64,000 nt of DNA from Hyphomonadaceae bacterium UBA7672 (GCA_002483135.1 DLHI01000025.1:62001-126000); one strand, 5' to 3'. Numbered from the stretch's first letter, positions 21,805 to 30,711 are shown. A program made the numbers and translations. Notes: generated by a model from the letters alone, not told the origin.

Positions 21805-23469
21805 TCAGTTTGGCCAGAAGACATACTCGTCGTCCGGCGTCGCCTTGTCGGCCAGAGACTTGTCGACGGCGACCGCGCCTTCTGTCGTGTGTGGGTAGAG
21901 CGGGGCGCGCGCTGTTGCCTGGTGATCCGCCAGGAGCTTCTTGAGCTCCGCCACCTTGTCCGGGTTCGTTTCGGCAAGGTTGGTCTTCTCGGTCGGGTCG
22001 GTTGCAAGATTGAAGAGCCAGGACTTTGCCGGCTTGTCGGACACCTGCAGCTTCCAGTCACCCTGGCGCACGGCTTTGTAGTACGCGCTCTGCCAGAAGA
22101 TGACGTCATGCGGCTTGGCCTCCGGCGCGGCTGTTCCCATGGCGAAGGGAAGAAGATCGACCCCATCGATCTCCACGCCCGCGGGAATGGTTCCGCCGCC
22201 CGCTGCCGTGAATGTCGGCATCAGGTCGATGTGGGCGACCGGTGAGGCGATCTGCGACTGTGGAGCGATGTGCCCCGGCCAGCTGACGAACATGGGAACG
22301 TGAATACCCCCCTCGAACAGCGTCATCTTCCAGCCGCGATAGGGTTGGTTGATTTCGGGCAGGCCGATATATCCTGCCCCGCCATTGTCGCTCGTGAAGA
22401 CGATGATCGTGTTGTCTGACAGGCCTTCGGCTTCCAGCGTATCGAGGATGCGGCCCACGCTGCGGTCAATCGAGCGCACCATGGCCGCGTAGACGCGCAG
22501 CCGCTCGGGCTGGATGTCGCCGACTGCGTCGTAGTCCGCTTTCGTCGCCTGCAGCGGTGTATGTACGCCCCAGTGTGCGAGCTTCAGGAAGAAAGGCTGA
22601 TTTCTGTTCTTCCGGATCACGTTGATGGCTTCGTCGGTCCAGTAGTCGGCAAGGTAGCCGCGGGGTTCGAACCACGGACCTTCATTGTAGGATGCGGCAT
22701 ACTGCATGCGCGACCACAGGAAGGCGTCGATCGGATCGAACGGAACCTTAGCATTGACCACATTGGGATCGTTCTCTGGCAGGTGAAGACCGGAAGCCAT
22801 CAGCAGCGCCTCGTCGAAGCCTTGCGCGTTGGGTCCGAACTCCGGGCCTGTGCCGGTGTGCCATTTTCCGATGTGCACGGTGTGATAGCCAGCGTCACGC
22901 AACACCTCGGCTATGGTGACTTCAGAGCCGGGCAGGCCTTGCCGTGTGTATGTGGGCGCCTTCTCGGCCTGTTCCTTGTTGTAGATGATTGGCGGCAGCC
23001 CAGTGGCGCTGGGGTCATCGAGCATGGAAATGATGCCGCCCATGCCGTCGGGCGTAGGCGTGAACTCGAAACCCGTGCGGGTCGGGTAGCGGCCTGTCAT
23101 GATCATCGCACGCGAAGGGGCGCAGGTCGCCGTGCCGGCATACGCCTGCGTGAAGACGGCGCCACGCGCGGCGAGGCGATCAATGTTCGGTGTCGGCACA
23201 CGTCCTCCGGCGACGCCGCCGCCGAATGTCGAGATGTCGTTGAAGCCGAGGTCATCGGCCAGGATGAAGATGATGTTCGGCTTCCGCTCGCCGGGCGCGA
23301 CAGCGGCCTCGGACGGACCATCCTTCCACGGAACAGGAATGTTGGGGCCCACCTCCTTCTTGCCGGTATTGCCGACGACGAACAGGACGATGGCCTTGCG
23401 GTTGAGCCAGCCAACGCCGCCTCCCACGAGGACGACAACGAGAAGGCCGATCAGGATTTTCTTGAACAT
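21805..23469 (-). CDS. Type I sulfatase, N-terminally membrane-anchored
   Basis: From the ATG at 23469 the protein has 554 residues, with an N-terminal membrane segment (about 4-21) and a sulfatase domain: PNIIFILADDLG near 64 (metal ligands), the activation motif CAPSR with Cys116 to be converted to formylglycine, GKWHTG near 219 and FTSDNGG near 360. It hydrolyses sulfate esters, probably in the periplasm; the substrate is unknown. Upstream in the same operon is a GST-like gene (gap 14 bases). The next operon converges on it and encodes a formylglycine-generating enzyme that fits as its activator. Confidence 0.9.
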   Translation of the reverse strand: MFKKILIGLLVVVLVGGGVGWLNRKAIVLFVVGNTGKKEVGPNIPVPWKDGPSEAAVAPGERKPNIIFILADDLGFNDISTFGGGVAGGRVPTPNIDRLAARGAVFTQAYAGTATCAPSRAMIMTGRYPTRTGFEFTPTPDGMGGIISMLDDPSATGLPPIIYNKEQAEKAPTYTRQGLPGSEVTIAEVLRDAGYHTVHIGKWHTGTGPEFGPNAQGFDEALLMASGLHLPENDPNVVNAKVPFDPIDAFLWSRMQYAASYNEGPWFEPRGYLADYWTDEAINVIRKNRNQPFFLKLAHWGVHTPLQATKADYDAVGDIQPERLRVYAAMVRSIDRSVGRILDTLEAEGLSDNTIIVFTSDNGGAGYIGLPEINQPYRGWKMTLFEGGIHVPMFVSWPGHIAPQSQIASPVAHIDLMPTFTAAGGGTIPAGVEIDGVDLLPFAMGTAAPEAKPHDVIFWQSAYYKAVRQGDWKLQVSDKPAKSWLFNLATDPTEKTNLAETNPDKVAELKKLLADHQATARAPLYPHTTEGAVAVDKSLADKATPDDEYVFWPN

Positions 23470-23483
23470 AGGCAGTTTCCGCT

Positions 23484-24524
23484 TCAGAGGCCGGCCAGCA
23501 GCGCGTCGCAACTCGTGCCCGCGCACAAGGCCGCGATTTCAGCCCGGTCACTCGCACTCAATGCGCTGAATTCATCGCGAATCCACTTCAGGCATTTGGC
23601 CTGATAGGGGAAGGTGGGCTGCGTCCAGGGTCGTCCGTCAATCGTTGCGTCAAAGCTCGACGCTCCGCTCATGACCGCCTTTGCGTTGGCGAGCAGGAAA
23701 GGCGCATAGACGCGACCGATCTCGGTCAGCAGCGGCCGAATGCTGGCGCGCAGTGCGTCACGGGAAGCCCATTCGGCATCGACGGGAGCAAGGCCGGATA
23801 GATCCTCCACGCGATCAAGCCAGCCGCGCACGCGCCGTGATGTCTTCGCGGTGATGGCGGCAGAGGTCGGCTCGACAATAGCCAGCTGAGTCAGTTGTCC
23901 ATACAGCGCGAAATCAGCCGAGGAGGGCCGCGCGCCGAGAACATAACCCTGCCGCTGTACAAGGCCGTCCAGCGCGACCAGCAGGCGCCCGTAACTGCTT
24001 TCGATCGTTTCGGCGGTCGTGGGATTTGAGCCTACCACGTACAGGCGATCTATCTGGCGCTTCGAGATGAAGTCGGATGCTGCGGCAGCCTCGTCATCGG
24101 GTATGGCGGGCTGGTTCCAGAAGATGAGCATCGGCCCGGCATTGTCGGCGTCCGCCTTGTGAGCCCAGCGAAAGTGAAACATGCACTTGGTCAGCCACTC
24201 GTCGGCATAGTCCTCGATCAGATAGTTGAGAAAGCCGAGTACGGGATCTGCCGGCAGGACCGAACGCCCGGAATACTCTCTCTCCAGGCGGCGGATGATC
24301 GGTGTTGAGTCGACCACGGCCTCGAGCCCGCCGCCCGCCTTGGGGAAATAGAATGTCGGCAGCAGCTTCACGGCCGGCTCGGGATATCCAGCGGGAGGGT
24401 TACGATGGCTGGCCCAGATAATCGCGTGCGGAATGCGGCGGAAGCGCAGCAGGGCGAGCATCTTGCGCGTATAGGGCGAGCCCGGCGCCCCCATCAGCTC
24501 AAGCGATCCTGCTGACAGGCTCAT
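23484..24524 (-). CDS. Glutathione S-transferase-like protein (long form)
   Basis: I chose the ATG at 24524, preceded by GGAGG at seven bases, giving 346 residues. The N-terminal thioredoxin-like domain has LELMGAPGSPYTRKMLALLRF (about 9-29), typical of GSTs, and a helical C-terminal domain with ARPSSADFALYGQL near 216. At about 346 residues it is longer than a classic GST and resembles the GST-like protein at 25488-26561, including a shared PYQAKCL/PYRARCL segment near the end. It shares an operon with a sulfatase and is headed by a class A operator. Whether it uses glutathione is not known. Confidence 0.78.
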   Translation of the reverse strand: MSLSAGSLELMGAPGSPYTRKMLALLRFRRIPHAIIWASHRNPPAGYPEPAVKLLPTFYFPKAGGGLEAVVDSTPIIRRLEREYSGRSVLPADPVLGFLNYLIEDYADEWLTKCMFHFRWAHKADADNAGPMLIFWNQPAIPDDEAAAASDFISKRQIDRLYVVGSNPTTAETIESSYGRLLVALDGLVQRQGYVLGARPSSADFALYGQLTQLAIVEPTSAAITAKTSRRVRGWLDRVEDLSGLAPVDAEWASRDALRASIRPLLTEIGRVYAPFLLANAKAVMSGASSFDATIDGRPWTQPTFPYQAKCLKWIRDEFSALSASDRAEIAALCAGTSCDALLAGL

Positions 24525-24577
24525 GCGACGACCTCCCCGGCGCTGGCGCAGGCGCATCATCAGCCCAGCCATTCAAA

Positions 24578-24611
24578 TGGCAGTTAGAGTGCCAAAATAC
24601 GGCTCCGTCAA
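24578..24611 (-). promoter_or_regulatory. Promoter with overlapping operator, class A (operon 2)
   Basis: On the minus strand: TTGACG (24611-24606), 17-base spacer, TCTAAC (24588-24583), with the palindrome TGGCACTCTAACTGCCA (24594-24578) centred on the -10. The -35 hexamer, spacer length and operator placement match those at 16708-16741 exactly. Confidence 0.6.
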
Positions 24612-24634
24612 CCGGGACAGGGTACGCCCGGCCT

Positions 24635-25429
24635 CTACTTGCCCTTGAAAGCGGGTGGCCGCTTCTCGAGGAAGGCCTGCCTGGCTTCCCGGGCATCCTC
24701 GCTGGCAAAAGCGCGGCGAATGTTGGCGAGTTCATAGCGGAGCTGCTGCTCCATGTCGCTGGATTCCATGGACTTCACCATGCCACGCTTGAGCAACCGC
24801 AGCGTGATGGGCGACCAGCGGCACAGCTCGTCACAATACTCCGCCAACCGCTGGCTAAACCTCTCGTCGTCCACGACCTCGCCTGCCATGCCGATAGCGA
24901 CGGCTTCTTCGCCGGTCACGGTGCGATTCTCCATCATGAAGCGCATGGCGCGCTCATAGCCCATGGCCTGGGGCAGGGTGATGGTGAGGCCGCCATCGGG
25001 CGATCCCCCAATCCGCGTGTATCCGGCCATGAGGCGTGCTCGCTTCGCCACAAGCCGAACATCGCAAGCCATGGCGAGGCCAAGACCGGCGCCGACCGCC
25101 ACACCATTGACCCCGCCCACAACTGGCTTGTCGCAGCGCTTGCGGATCGAAAGCAGGAAGTGCCCCACCCAACCCAGATCATCAAGCTGGGCGTTCTGCG
25201 GGCTGAGCGGCGAGGTGCGCTCCTTCATCGTAAGGTCGAGGCCCGCACAGAATGCGTCGCCGGTTCCGGTGATGGCCACGACCCAGATGTTATCGTCCTT
25301 GGCTGCATCGTCGATGGCATTGACAATCGACCAGGCAAGTTCGTCCGACAGAGCATTCTTGAGATGCGGCCGGTTGAGCGTCAGCGTACGCACGTGACCT
25401 CGGTCGGCGATACTCACCAGTTCAGTCAT
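24635..25429 (-). CDS. Enoyl-CoA hydratase/isomerase-family protein
   Basis: The ATG at 25429 follows GGGAGG and yields 264 residues of crotonase fold: LTLNRPHLKNAL near 16, the CoA/oxyanion segment AITGTGDAFCAGLDL near 52, and KPVVGGVNGVAVGAGLGLAMACD near 101. Family members hydrate or isomerise acyl-CoA double bonds. It is the last gene of the sulfatase-GST-hydratase operon (58 bases after the GST-like gene), implying that the desulfated product is processed as a CoA thioester. The usual second catalytic Glu position is replaced by a GGSPDGG segment, so the exact reaction is uncertain. Confidence 0.87.
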   Translation of the reverse strand: MTELVSIADRGHVRTLTLNRPHLKNALSDELAWSIVNAIDDAAKDDNIWVVAITGTGDAFCAGLDLTMKERTSPLSPQNAQLDDLGWVGHFLLSIRKRCDKPVVGGVNGVAVGAGLGLAMACDVRLVAKRARLMAGYTRIGGSPDGGLTITLPQAMGYERAMRFMMENRTVTGEEAVAIGMAGEVVDDERFSQRLAEYCDELCRWSPITLRLLKRGMVKSMESSDMEQQLRYELANIRRAFASEDAREARQAFLEKRPPAFKGK

Positions 25430-25487
25430 CGTAGCCTCCCGCAACACTGGTTTCCAGTTGTCCTCAAGGTGTGCCCCATTGCGGCGA

Positions 25488-26561
25488 TCAACGCCAGTTG
25501 CGGTCGCGCGGGGCGCCGGTTGGCTCCGACACAGAGCTTGGCGCGATCGGGGCCGCCAACAGACTCCCGATCTGGGGCGAGAGACGGTCGCTGATGATGT
25601 TGCGCGCCGGAGCATTGAGCGTCTGAAAGACCCTCTGCAGGTTGGCAAGGCAGCGGGCCCGATACGGTGATGTCGGTGTGGTCCAATCCACGCCGAGATT
25701 GACCCAGCGCACTTCGTTCTTCCCCGCGAGGATCGCTTCGCTATTGGCGACGAGATAGGGGATGTACTCCTCCCGGGCCATCGCAAGCAGGGGATCAAGA
25801 TCAGCCGGCGCCTCGTTCACGGTGGGTGACCTGGCGAGCTGCGCGGGTGTGGCGGCCCAGAGGCGCAAAACCCAGGCAAGCGTATGTGGTCCGCGCTCGC
25901 GAAGTATCGCAGCGGGCGTGGGGTCCGAGGAGAAGTGCCGGAAGAATGGGCCGAAGAGACCAAAGTCAGCTTCGCAAGGGCGCGCTCCCAACAGGTAAGG
26001 ACGCACGGAAAAGATGGGCTCAAGAATCGCAATGGTGCGCAGAAAGAGATCTTCGATTTGTGGCGCGGTCGATGTCGTCACGCCGTCCTTCTTTAGAAAG
26101 ACTCGTCGCTGCCTGCGCAGAATAACCTGTCGGCGCAGGAAAAGGGGACCCGGCGCGTCGCGGAGCATTGTACGCGCCAGTTGCGAACTCATCAGCCGGG
26201 CGTCTTCGGGGAACGCCCAGCGATAGTAGAGCGCTGGACGCCAAAGCCATTCGTCGAACAGATCTTCAAGTAGAAGGCTGATGAAAGCGGTCGCCGGGTC
26301 GGCAGGCTTGAAGCGAGGCTCCGCAGCTCCCGATTCGAAGTGAGCAATGATATCCGTTGTGTCTGTCAGCCACTTGCCGTCGGGCGTTTCGACCTGAGGC
26401 ATCTGGGCAATGCCCGTCGCGCGCGCGCATCGACGGAAATCGGCCAGGTCCATCTCGATATAGTCGAACGAAATTCCCTTTGCCCGAAAATAGGCCTCCA
26501 GCTTGCCCGTGAAGTAGGACAGCTTGAGCCCGTGCAGTGAGTATCGCCCGCCGCTTGTCAT
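25488..26561 (-). CDS. Glutathione S-transferase-like protein (long form, second)
   Basis: A 357-residue GST-like protein: N-terminal domain with LHGLKLSYFTGKLEAYFRAKGI (about 9-30) and the cis-Pro region MPQVETPDG near 54, then a long helical C-terminal part. It resembles the protein at 23484-24524 in length and in the conserved tail. Its ATG overlaps the stop of the upstream sulfatase gene by four bases, so sulfatase and GST-like protein are made together here as well. The repeated sulfatase plus GST pairing suggests a functional link. Glutathione dependence is inferred only. Confidence 0.78.
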   Translation of the reverse strand: MTSGGRYSLHGLKLSYFTGKLEAYFRAKGISFDYIEMDLADFRRCARATGIAQMPQVETPDGKWLTDTTDIIAHFESGAAEPRFKPADPATAFISLLLEDLFDEWLWRPALYYRWAFPEDARLMSSQLARTMLRDAPGPLFLRRQVILRRQRRVFLKKDGVTTSTAPQIEDLFLRTIAILEPIFSVRPYLLGARPCEADFGLFGPFFRHFSSDPTPAAILRERGPHTLAWVLRLWAATPAQLARSPTVNEAPADLDPLLAMAREEYIPYLVANSEAILAGKNEVRWVNLGVDWTTPTSPYRARCLANLQRVFQTLNAPARNIISDRLSPQIGSLLAAPIAPSSVSEPTGAPRDRNWR

Positions 26562-28360
26562 GCCTTGGCTGCGCGCTTCCTCTTGCGCCGGCGCAGAAGC
26601 CAGAAGACCAGGAGGCCGATTGACCCGACAACGCCGATCCCGATCGCGATAAGCGTACCGGCATGAAAGGAAAGTTGCCGCCCAATCGCATTGCGCCGCA
26701 CCTGACGCTCAACCTGATAGCCCTCAGGAAGCGGGAGAACGCCCGAGCGCTTCGCGTAGGCGTCATAGTCGGCCAGCATCGCCTTGAAGAGTTCCGGCTT
26801 CGCAGCTGAGAGATCGTTCACTTCGGCCGGGTCCTTGGCGTGGTCGTAGAGCCGCCATTGCCCGTCGCCCACCGGCGGCATGTTGCGGACGATTTTCCAG
26901 TTGTCGCGAAAGAGCGCCGAGTTCCCGGAAACTTCTACGCCAACAGTATCGGCAGGGCCGTAGGCGCGTTCGGTCTGTCCGGTCAGCATGGGCAGGAGGC
27001 TGCGCCCTGTTATGGGGCGGGCGCCCGGGGGCGCAGCTGCGCCCGCGCCGGCAAGGTCCAACAGGGTCGGCGTAACGTCGGTGACAAATGTCAGGCCGGC
27101 AAGGCGCTGGCCTGTTGGAACGCCGGGGCCGGCAATGATCATCGGCGCACGCAGGCCGCCATCCGAGGCGTAGAATTTGTAGAACGATCCTGGCGCCGAT
27201 ATCGCCGATGCCCATTCAGGTCCGATGAAGCCAAGGCTGCCGCGCTCGCCCATGCCTTCAAGGTTCCAGCTGTAGCCGTTAAGCGCCATCCAGATATCCA
27301 TCCAGGGTTCGTGCACAGGATCGCTGGGTTCAGGGCCGTTGTCCGATGTGATGACGAAGATGGTGTTCTCCAACTCGCCACGCGATGCGATGTGCTCCAT
27401 CAGGCGCCCAACATGATGGTCCATCGCCTCGATCATGCCGGAATAGACTTCCATCGCGCGGGCGTACTTGGCCTGTTCGTCGGGGTCGAGCGAGGGCCAC
27501 GCGCGCGTTCCGGCGGGCATGTTGGCGAAGGGCGCATCCGAGGGAACGATGCCGGCAGCGACGGCGCGATCCCAGCGTGCGCGACGGACTGCTTCCCATC
27601 CGCCATCGAACTTCCCTGCGTAGCGGTCCGAAAATTCCTTCGGCGCCTGGACGGGAATGTGCACCGCCTGAAAGGCGAGGTACGCAAAATAGGGAGTGCT
27701 GCGCTCGCCCTCGTCGATGTACTGGATCAGGCGATCCACGAGCAGTTCTGAGGAATAGAACTCATCGGGCAGTTTGGCCGGCGCGCCGTCCTCGAACCAT
27801 GGCGCATCCTTGTAGTAGGGCATGTAGGGCTTGGCCGCCCAATTGTCGGCGCCGGAGGCGTCAAGCGCGAGGGACCGGTCGAAGCCGTGATGGTTCGGCA
27901 GGTCGCCCTCGCCATGTCCGAGATGCCACTTCCCCGACATCAGCGTGCGATATCCGTCCGCCCTGAGCCGGTCGGCGATGGTCAGAACGCCGGGCTCAAG
28001 GCGCAGCGTATAGCCCGGCTTGTCCTTCAGGTCTGGCGGAAGAACCTCTTCGATGGTCGAGACACCCGTGCGGTGGCTGTCCATGCCGGTCAGAAGCATG
28101 GCGCGCGAGGGCGAGCACAGGGGCGAGGTGTGGTAGTTCGTCATCATCGCCCCGGCAGCGGCCAGGCGATCGATGTTTGGCGTGCGCGCTTCTCCGCCGT
28201 AGACGCCGAAATCCATGAACGCTGCGTCGTCAACCAGGATCAGGACGATGTTGGGCCGCTTTGCTGCGGCCGGGGCTTCCTGCTGGGCCGAGGCGGGCAG
28301 GAGACAGGCCACCCACAGCACGGCCGCGGCAATACCTTTTCGAAAAACGTGGCGCATCAT
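26558..28360 (-). CDS. Type I sulfatase with signal peptide and C-terminal membrane anchor
   Basis: This 600-residue protein has a cleavable signal (ends LLPASA-QQ), a sulfatase domain with PNIVLILVDD near 36, the activation motif CSPSR (Cys82), GKWHLGHG near 143 and ITSDNGPEP near 336, and a C-terminal hydrophobic helix (about 568-590) followed by RRRKRKR. It therefore faces the periplasm while anchored in the inner membrane. The formylglycine-generating enzyme at 20836-21756 is a plausible activator. It heads an operon with a GST-like and an enoyl-CoA hydratase gene, under a class B operator shared with a divergent operon. Confidence 0.9.
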   Translation of the reverse strand: MMRHVFRKGIAAAVLWVACLLPASAQQEAPAAAKRPNIVLILVDDAAFMDFGVYGGEARTPNIDRLAAAGAMMTNYHTSPLCSPSRAMLLTGMDSHRTGVSTIEEVLPPDLKDKPGYTLRLEPGVLTIADRLRADGYRTLMSGKWHLGHGEGDLPNHHGFDRSLALDASGADNWAAKPYMPYYKDAPWFEDGAPAKLPDEFYSSELLVDRLIQYIDEGERSTPYFAYLAFQAVHIPVQAPKEFSDRYAGKFDGGWEAVRRARWDRAVAAGIVPSDAPFANMPAGTRAWPSLDPDEQAKYARAMEVYSGMIEAMDHHVGRLMEHIASRGELENTIFVITSDNGPEPSDPVHEPWMDIWMALNGYSWNLEGMGERGSLGFIGPEWASAISAPGSFYKFYASDGGLRAPMIIAGPGVPTGQRLAGLTFVTDVTPTLLDLAGAGAAAPPGARPITGRSLLPMLTGQTERAYGPADTVGVEVSGNSALFRDNWKIVRNMPPVGDGQWRLYDHAKDPAEVNDLSAAKPELFKAMLADYDAYAKRSGVLPLPEGYQVERQVRRNAIGRQLSFHAGTLIAIGIGVVGSIGLLVFWLLRRRKRKRAAKA

Positions 28361-28398
28361 TCGGCCCCGGCGCTGTACACGAGGGCCATGGGATATTA

Positions 28399-28415
28399 TG
28401 ACACCAAGAATGTCA
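28399..28415. promoter_or_regulatory. Operator-like palindrome, class B (divergent promoter)
   Basis: TGACACCAAGAATGTCA lies between the divergent sulfatase (28360, minus) and DJ-1-like (28432, plus) starts. On the minus strand TTGACA (28416-28411) in its edge could be a -35. The 5-7-5 plan matches the three other operators of the locus. Confidence 0.5.
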
Positions 28416-28431
28416 ATTTAGGAGGCTGGAG

Positions 28432-29265
28432 ATGGAATGGATCATTCTGTCTGCCGTGGTCGGGCTTGCCTCGATTGCATGGCTGGGCCTTCCGGCGCTG
28501 TTGAGGTCGATGGGGTTGCATCGTCGCTTTGCCGCCCCGAAACGCAATTTGAAGGGCAGGCGCGCCCTGGTCATCGCGACCAGTCACGACACGCTTGGCG
28601 ATACCGGCAAGAAGACCGGCGTGTTCGCCTCCGAGATGACGGCCCCCTATTACACGTTCCTTGACGCCGGAATGACTGTCGACGTGGCGAGCATCAAGGG
28701 CGGGATCATTCCTGTTGAGCCCATGTCCGTCAAATGGCCTCTGAAGTCCAACCATGACGACCGCTTCCTGAAGGACAACGACCTGCGCCAGAAAGTGGCT
28801 GCGGCGAAATCTGTCAGCGAGTTGGATGGCGGGCAGTATGATGCTGTTTTCCTCGCTGGCGGATGGGGGGCGGCCTTCGATTTCGAACAATCGCCAGAAC
28901 TGGGCCGGTTGCTTCTGCAGGCTGACGACGGCGGTGCAGTGATCGGGGGCGTTTGCCATGGACCGCTGGGCTTGCTGGCAGCCCGGCGCGGCAACGGTCA
29001 GCCGCTGGTCAATGGGCGCGCACTGACGGCAGTAACGGACAAGCAGGTCAAGGAGCTTGGTATCACGCACACCCCGCGTCATCCCGAACGGGATCTGCGG
29101 GCGGCCGGCGCCCTGTTCCAGTCCTCAACCCGGTTCAGGGACATCTTTGCAAGCCATGTGACTGTGGATGGACGGCTGGTGACGGGCCAGAACCAGAATG
29201 ACGGAGCAGAGGCAGCGGACCGGATGATGCAGGTCATCCTCGATGCGCCTCGCAAGGGAGATTGA
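28432..29265 (+). CDS. DJ-1/PfpI-family protein with membrane anchor
   Basis: The 277-residue product starts with an N-terminal membrane segment (about 3-26), then a DJ-1/PfpI (class I glutamine amidotransferase-like) domain: ALVIATSHD near 45, VFLAGGWGAAFDF near 139 and the nucleophile elbow GGVCHGPLGL with Cys near 178. The longer Hsp31-like form of this family includes glyoxalases and chaperones. A GTGKK-xx-FASEM segment near 58 resembles the Hsp31/glyoxalase III group. AGGAGG precedes the ATG. First gene of an operon divergent from the second sulfatase, sharing its operator. Confidence 0.82.
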   Translation: MEWIILSAVVGLASIAWLGLPALLRSMGLHRRFAAPKRNLKGRRALVIATSHDTLGDTGKKTGVFASEMTAPYYTFLDAGMTVDVASIKGGIIPVEPMSVKWPLKSNHDDRFLKDNDLRQKVAAAKSVSELDGGQYDAVFLAGGWGAAFDFEQSPELGRLLLQADDGGAVIGGVCHGPLGLLAARRGNGQPLVNGRALTAVTDKQVKELGITHTPRHPERDLRAAGALFQSSTRFRDIFASHVTVDGRLVTGQNQNDGAEAADRMMQVILDAPRKGD

Positions 29266-29270
29266 TCGAC

Positions 29271-29645
29271 ATGACGATGGTATTGCGTGCGGTTGTCGGC
29301 ATTGCCGGCCTGCTGGGCCTGCTGGTTGCCGTCCGGATCTGGATGGCGCCGGAGGAGGTCGCGGCGCAGTTGGGCGTTGCAGCCTCCGGTCCGCTTGGGT
29401 TGGCCAGCATCCGCGCAGACATGGGTGGGTTTTTCGGCGCGGGCGGCCTGTTCGCTGTTGTCGCGGCGATCAAAGGGCGCGGCGGCATGCTCCTGCCTTC
29501 GGTCGTCTTGATCGGCCTTGCGCTGACGGGACGATTGGTTGCCGTGGCCATCAACGGGTTCACCCCGGATATGGGACCGCCGATGGCGATTGAGGCCGTG
29601 CTCCTCGTCCTCTTCGTGGCGGGGTGGAAGTGGCTGCCGCGCTGA
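29271..29645 (+). CDS. DUF4345-like small membrane protein
   Basis: About 124 residues with four hydrophobic helices (about 4-22, 45-66, 71-91 and 103-120) and conserved small-residue/Arg features (ASIRADMGGFFGAGGLF, LTGRLVAVAING). The pattern fits the DUF4345 family, whose role is unknown. It follows the DJ-1-like gene after five bases; the ATG at 29271 is preceded by GGGAG at ten bases. It resembles in layout the first gene of the neighbouring operon (16833-17276). Confidence 0.68.
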   Translation: MTMVLRAVVGIAGLLGLLVAVRIWMAPEEVAAQLGVAASGPLGLASIRADMGGFFGAGGLFAVVAAIKGRGGMLLPSVVLIGLALTGRLVAVAINGFTPDMGPPMAIEAVLLVLFVAGWKWLPR

Positions 29646-29663
29646 GCGCGGCATCACTGCCCA

Positions 29664-30563
29664 TTATTTCACGTCGAGGAATTTGGTGATGCGGGCGACC
29701 AGTTCGTCGGCGGCGTCTTCCTGTATGAAATGGTGAGCGTTCGGGATGATGGCGTGATCCTGCCCCTGGGCGCCCGGAATCTTTGCCTGCGCCCGCGTTT
29801 CCCAGCCTCGTCCAACAGGATCGAGCTCGCCGAACAGAGTCAGGAACGGTTTGTCGAACGTCTGAAGGCGCTCCCACGCAGCCAGGTTCAGCGGAAGCCC
29901 GGGATTGGTCGGCTGCACGGTGATAAGGCTCGGCCAGGTGATCAGGCAGTATTCATAATCGCTGGACGGATAGGGCGCCCGATAGGCTGCAATCTCCCCA
30001 GCGGTCAGCTTGGCGACCATGCCGGATTCCAGCATGGGCCATGGAAACTCCGTGGCGACAGCCATCATGCCGACCCACATCTTCATGAAGTCGCTCTCGC
30101 CTTCGCCTGTCGGCATGCCGGTGTTCGAGGCGACAACACGCGCGAAGCGCTCCGGATACTTCGAGACAAGATAGAGGCCGATCGTGCCGCCCCAGTCCTG
30201 ACAGAACAGCGTGGCGTTGCTGATGCCCAGCGCCGTGAACCATTTCGAAGCCCAGTCATAATGGCGGGCAAGCGTGTAGTCCGCACGATCAGCCGGCTTG
30301 TCCGACTTGCCCGTGCCAGGAAGATCGACAGCAATGACCCGCCGCCCCGTCTTCAGCAGGCCGGGGATCATTTTCCTGTACAGATACGACCAGGTGGGAT
30401 TGCCGTGCAGCAGCAGGATCGGTTCCGCATCGCGCGGCCCCTCGTCGACGTAGTGGACGCGGAGTTCCGTTCCATCTTCATCCTTGATCGAGAGATAATT
30501 CGGCGACCAGGGATAGCCCGGCAGGTTGGCAAAGCGGTCGTCGGGTGTACGCAGCACTTTCAT
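29664..30563 (-). CDS. Haloalkane dehalogenase-like alpha/beta hydrolase
   Basis: The ATG at 30563, seven bases after AGGAG, gives 299 residues. The oxyanion motif LLHGNPTWSYLYRKM is near 51, the nucleophile elbow CQDWGG places Asp123 with Trp124 beside it, Asp248 lies in FGELDPVG and the catalytic His in NAHHF near 278. An Asp nucleophile followed by a halide-binding Trp and an acid after strand 7 is the haloalkane dehalogenase subfamily I pattern; Trp163 may be the second halide ligand. It would release halide from a haloalkane, though epoxide or ester substrates remain possible. A strong palindrome lies upstream. Confidence 0.82.
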   Translation of the reverse strand: MKVLRTPDDRFANLPGYPWSPNYLSIKDEDGTELRVHYVDEGPRDAEPILLLHGNPTWSYLYRKMIPGLLKTGRRVIAVDLPGTGKSDKPADRADYTLARHYDWASKWFTALGISNATLFCQDWGGTIGLYLVSKYPERFARVVASNTGMPTGEGESDFMKMWVGMMAVATEFPWPMLESGMVAKLTAGEIAAYRAPYPSSDYEYCLITWPSLITVQPTNPGLPLNLAAWERLQTFDKPFLTLFGELDPVGRGWETRAQAKIPGAQGQDHAIIPNAHHFIQEDAADELVARITKFLDVK

Positions 30564-30628
30564 CCGGGATCTCCTGCCATTTCGCCGCTGCAGCTTGCCG
30601 CCAGCGTCCAAGACCTGGCTCCGCGTAT

Positions 30629-30653
30629 ATATTGACACTAATCGTGTCAATAT
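30629..30653. promoter_or_regulatory. Operator-like palindrome, class B, perfect 10-bp arms
   Basis: Arms ATATTGACAC and GTGTCAATAT flank the five-base centre TAATC. On the minus strand TTGACA (30650-30645) could be the -35 of the dehalogenase-like gene, with TATACG further in as a poorly spaced -10. This is the best-conserved of the four operators. The rest of 30564-30711 holds nothing else. Confidence 0.65.
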
Positions 30654-30711
30654 GCGGCCGCGGGCATTCAGTCAGTAAGCTTCCGGAATCCGGCGCGGCA
30701 TTTTGGGGACC

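Noticed and set aside
21788..21807. Possible bidirectional terminator between FGE and sulfatase genes
   Set aside because: The stem has only six base pairs and no T run on either side.
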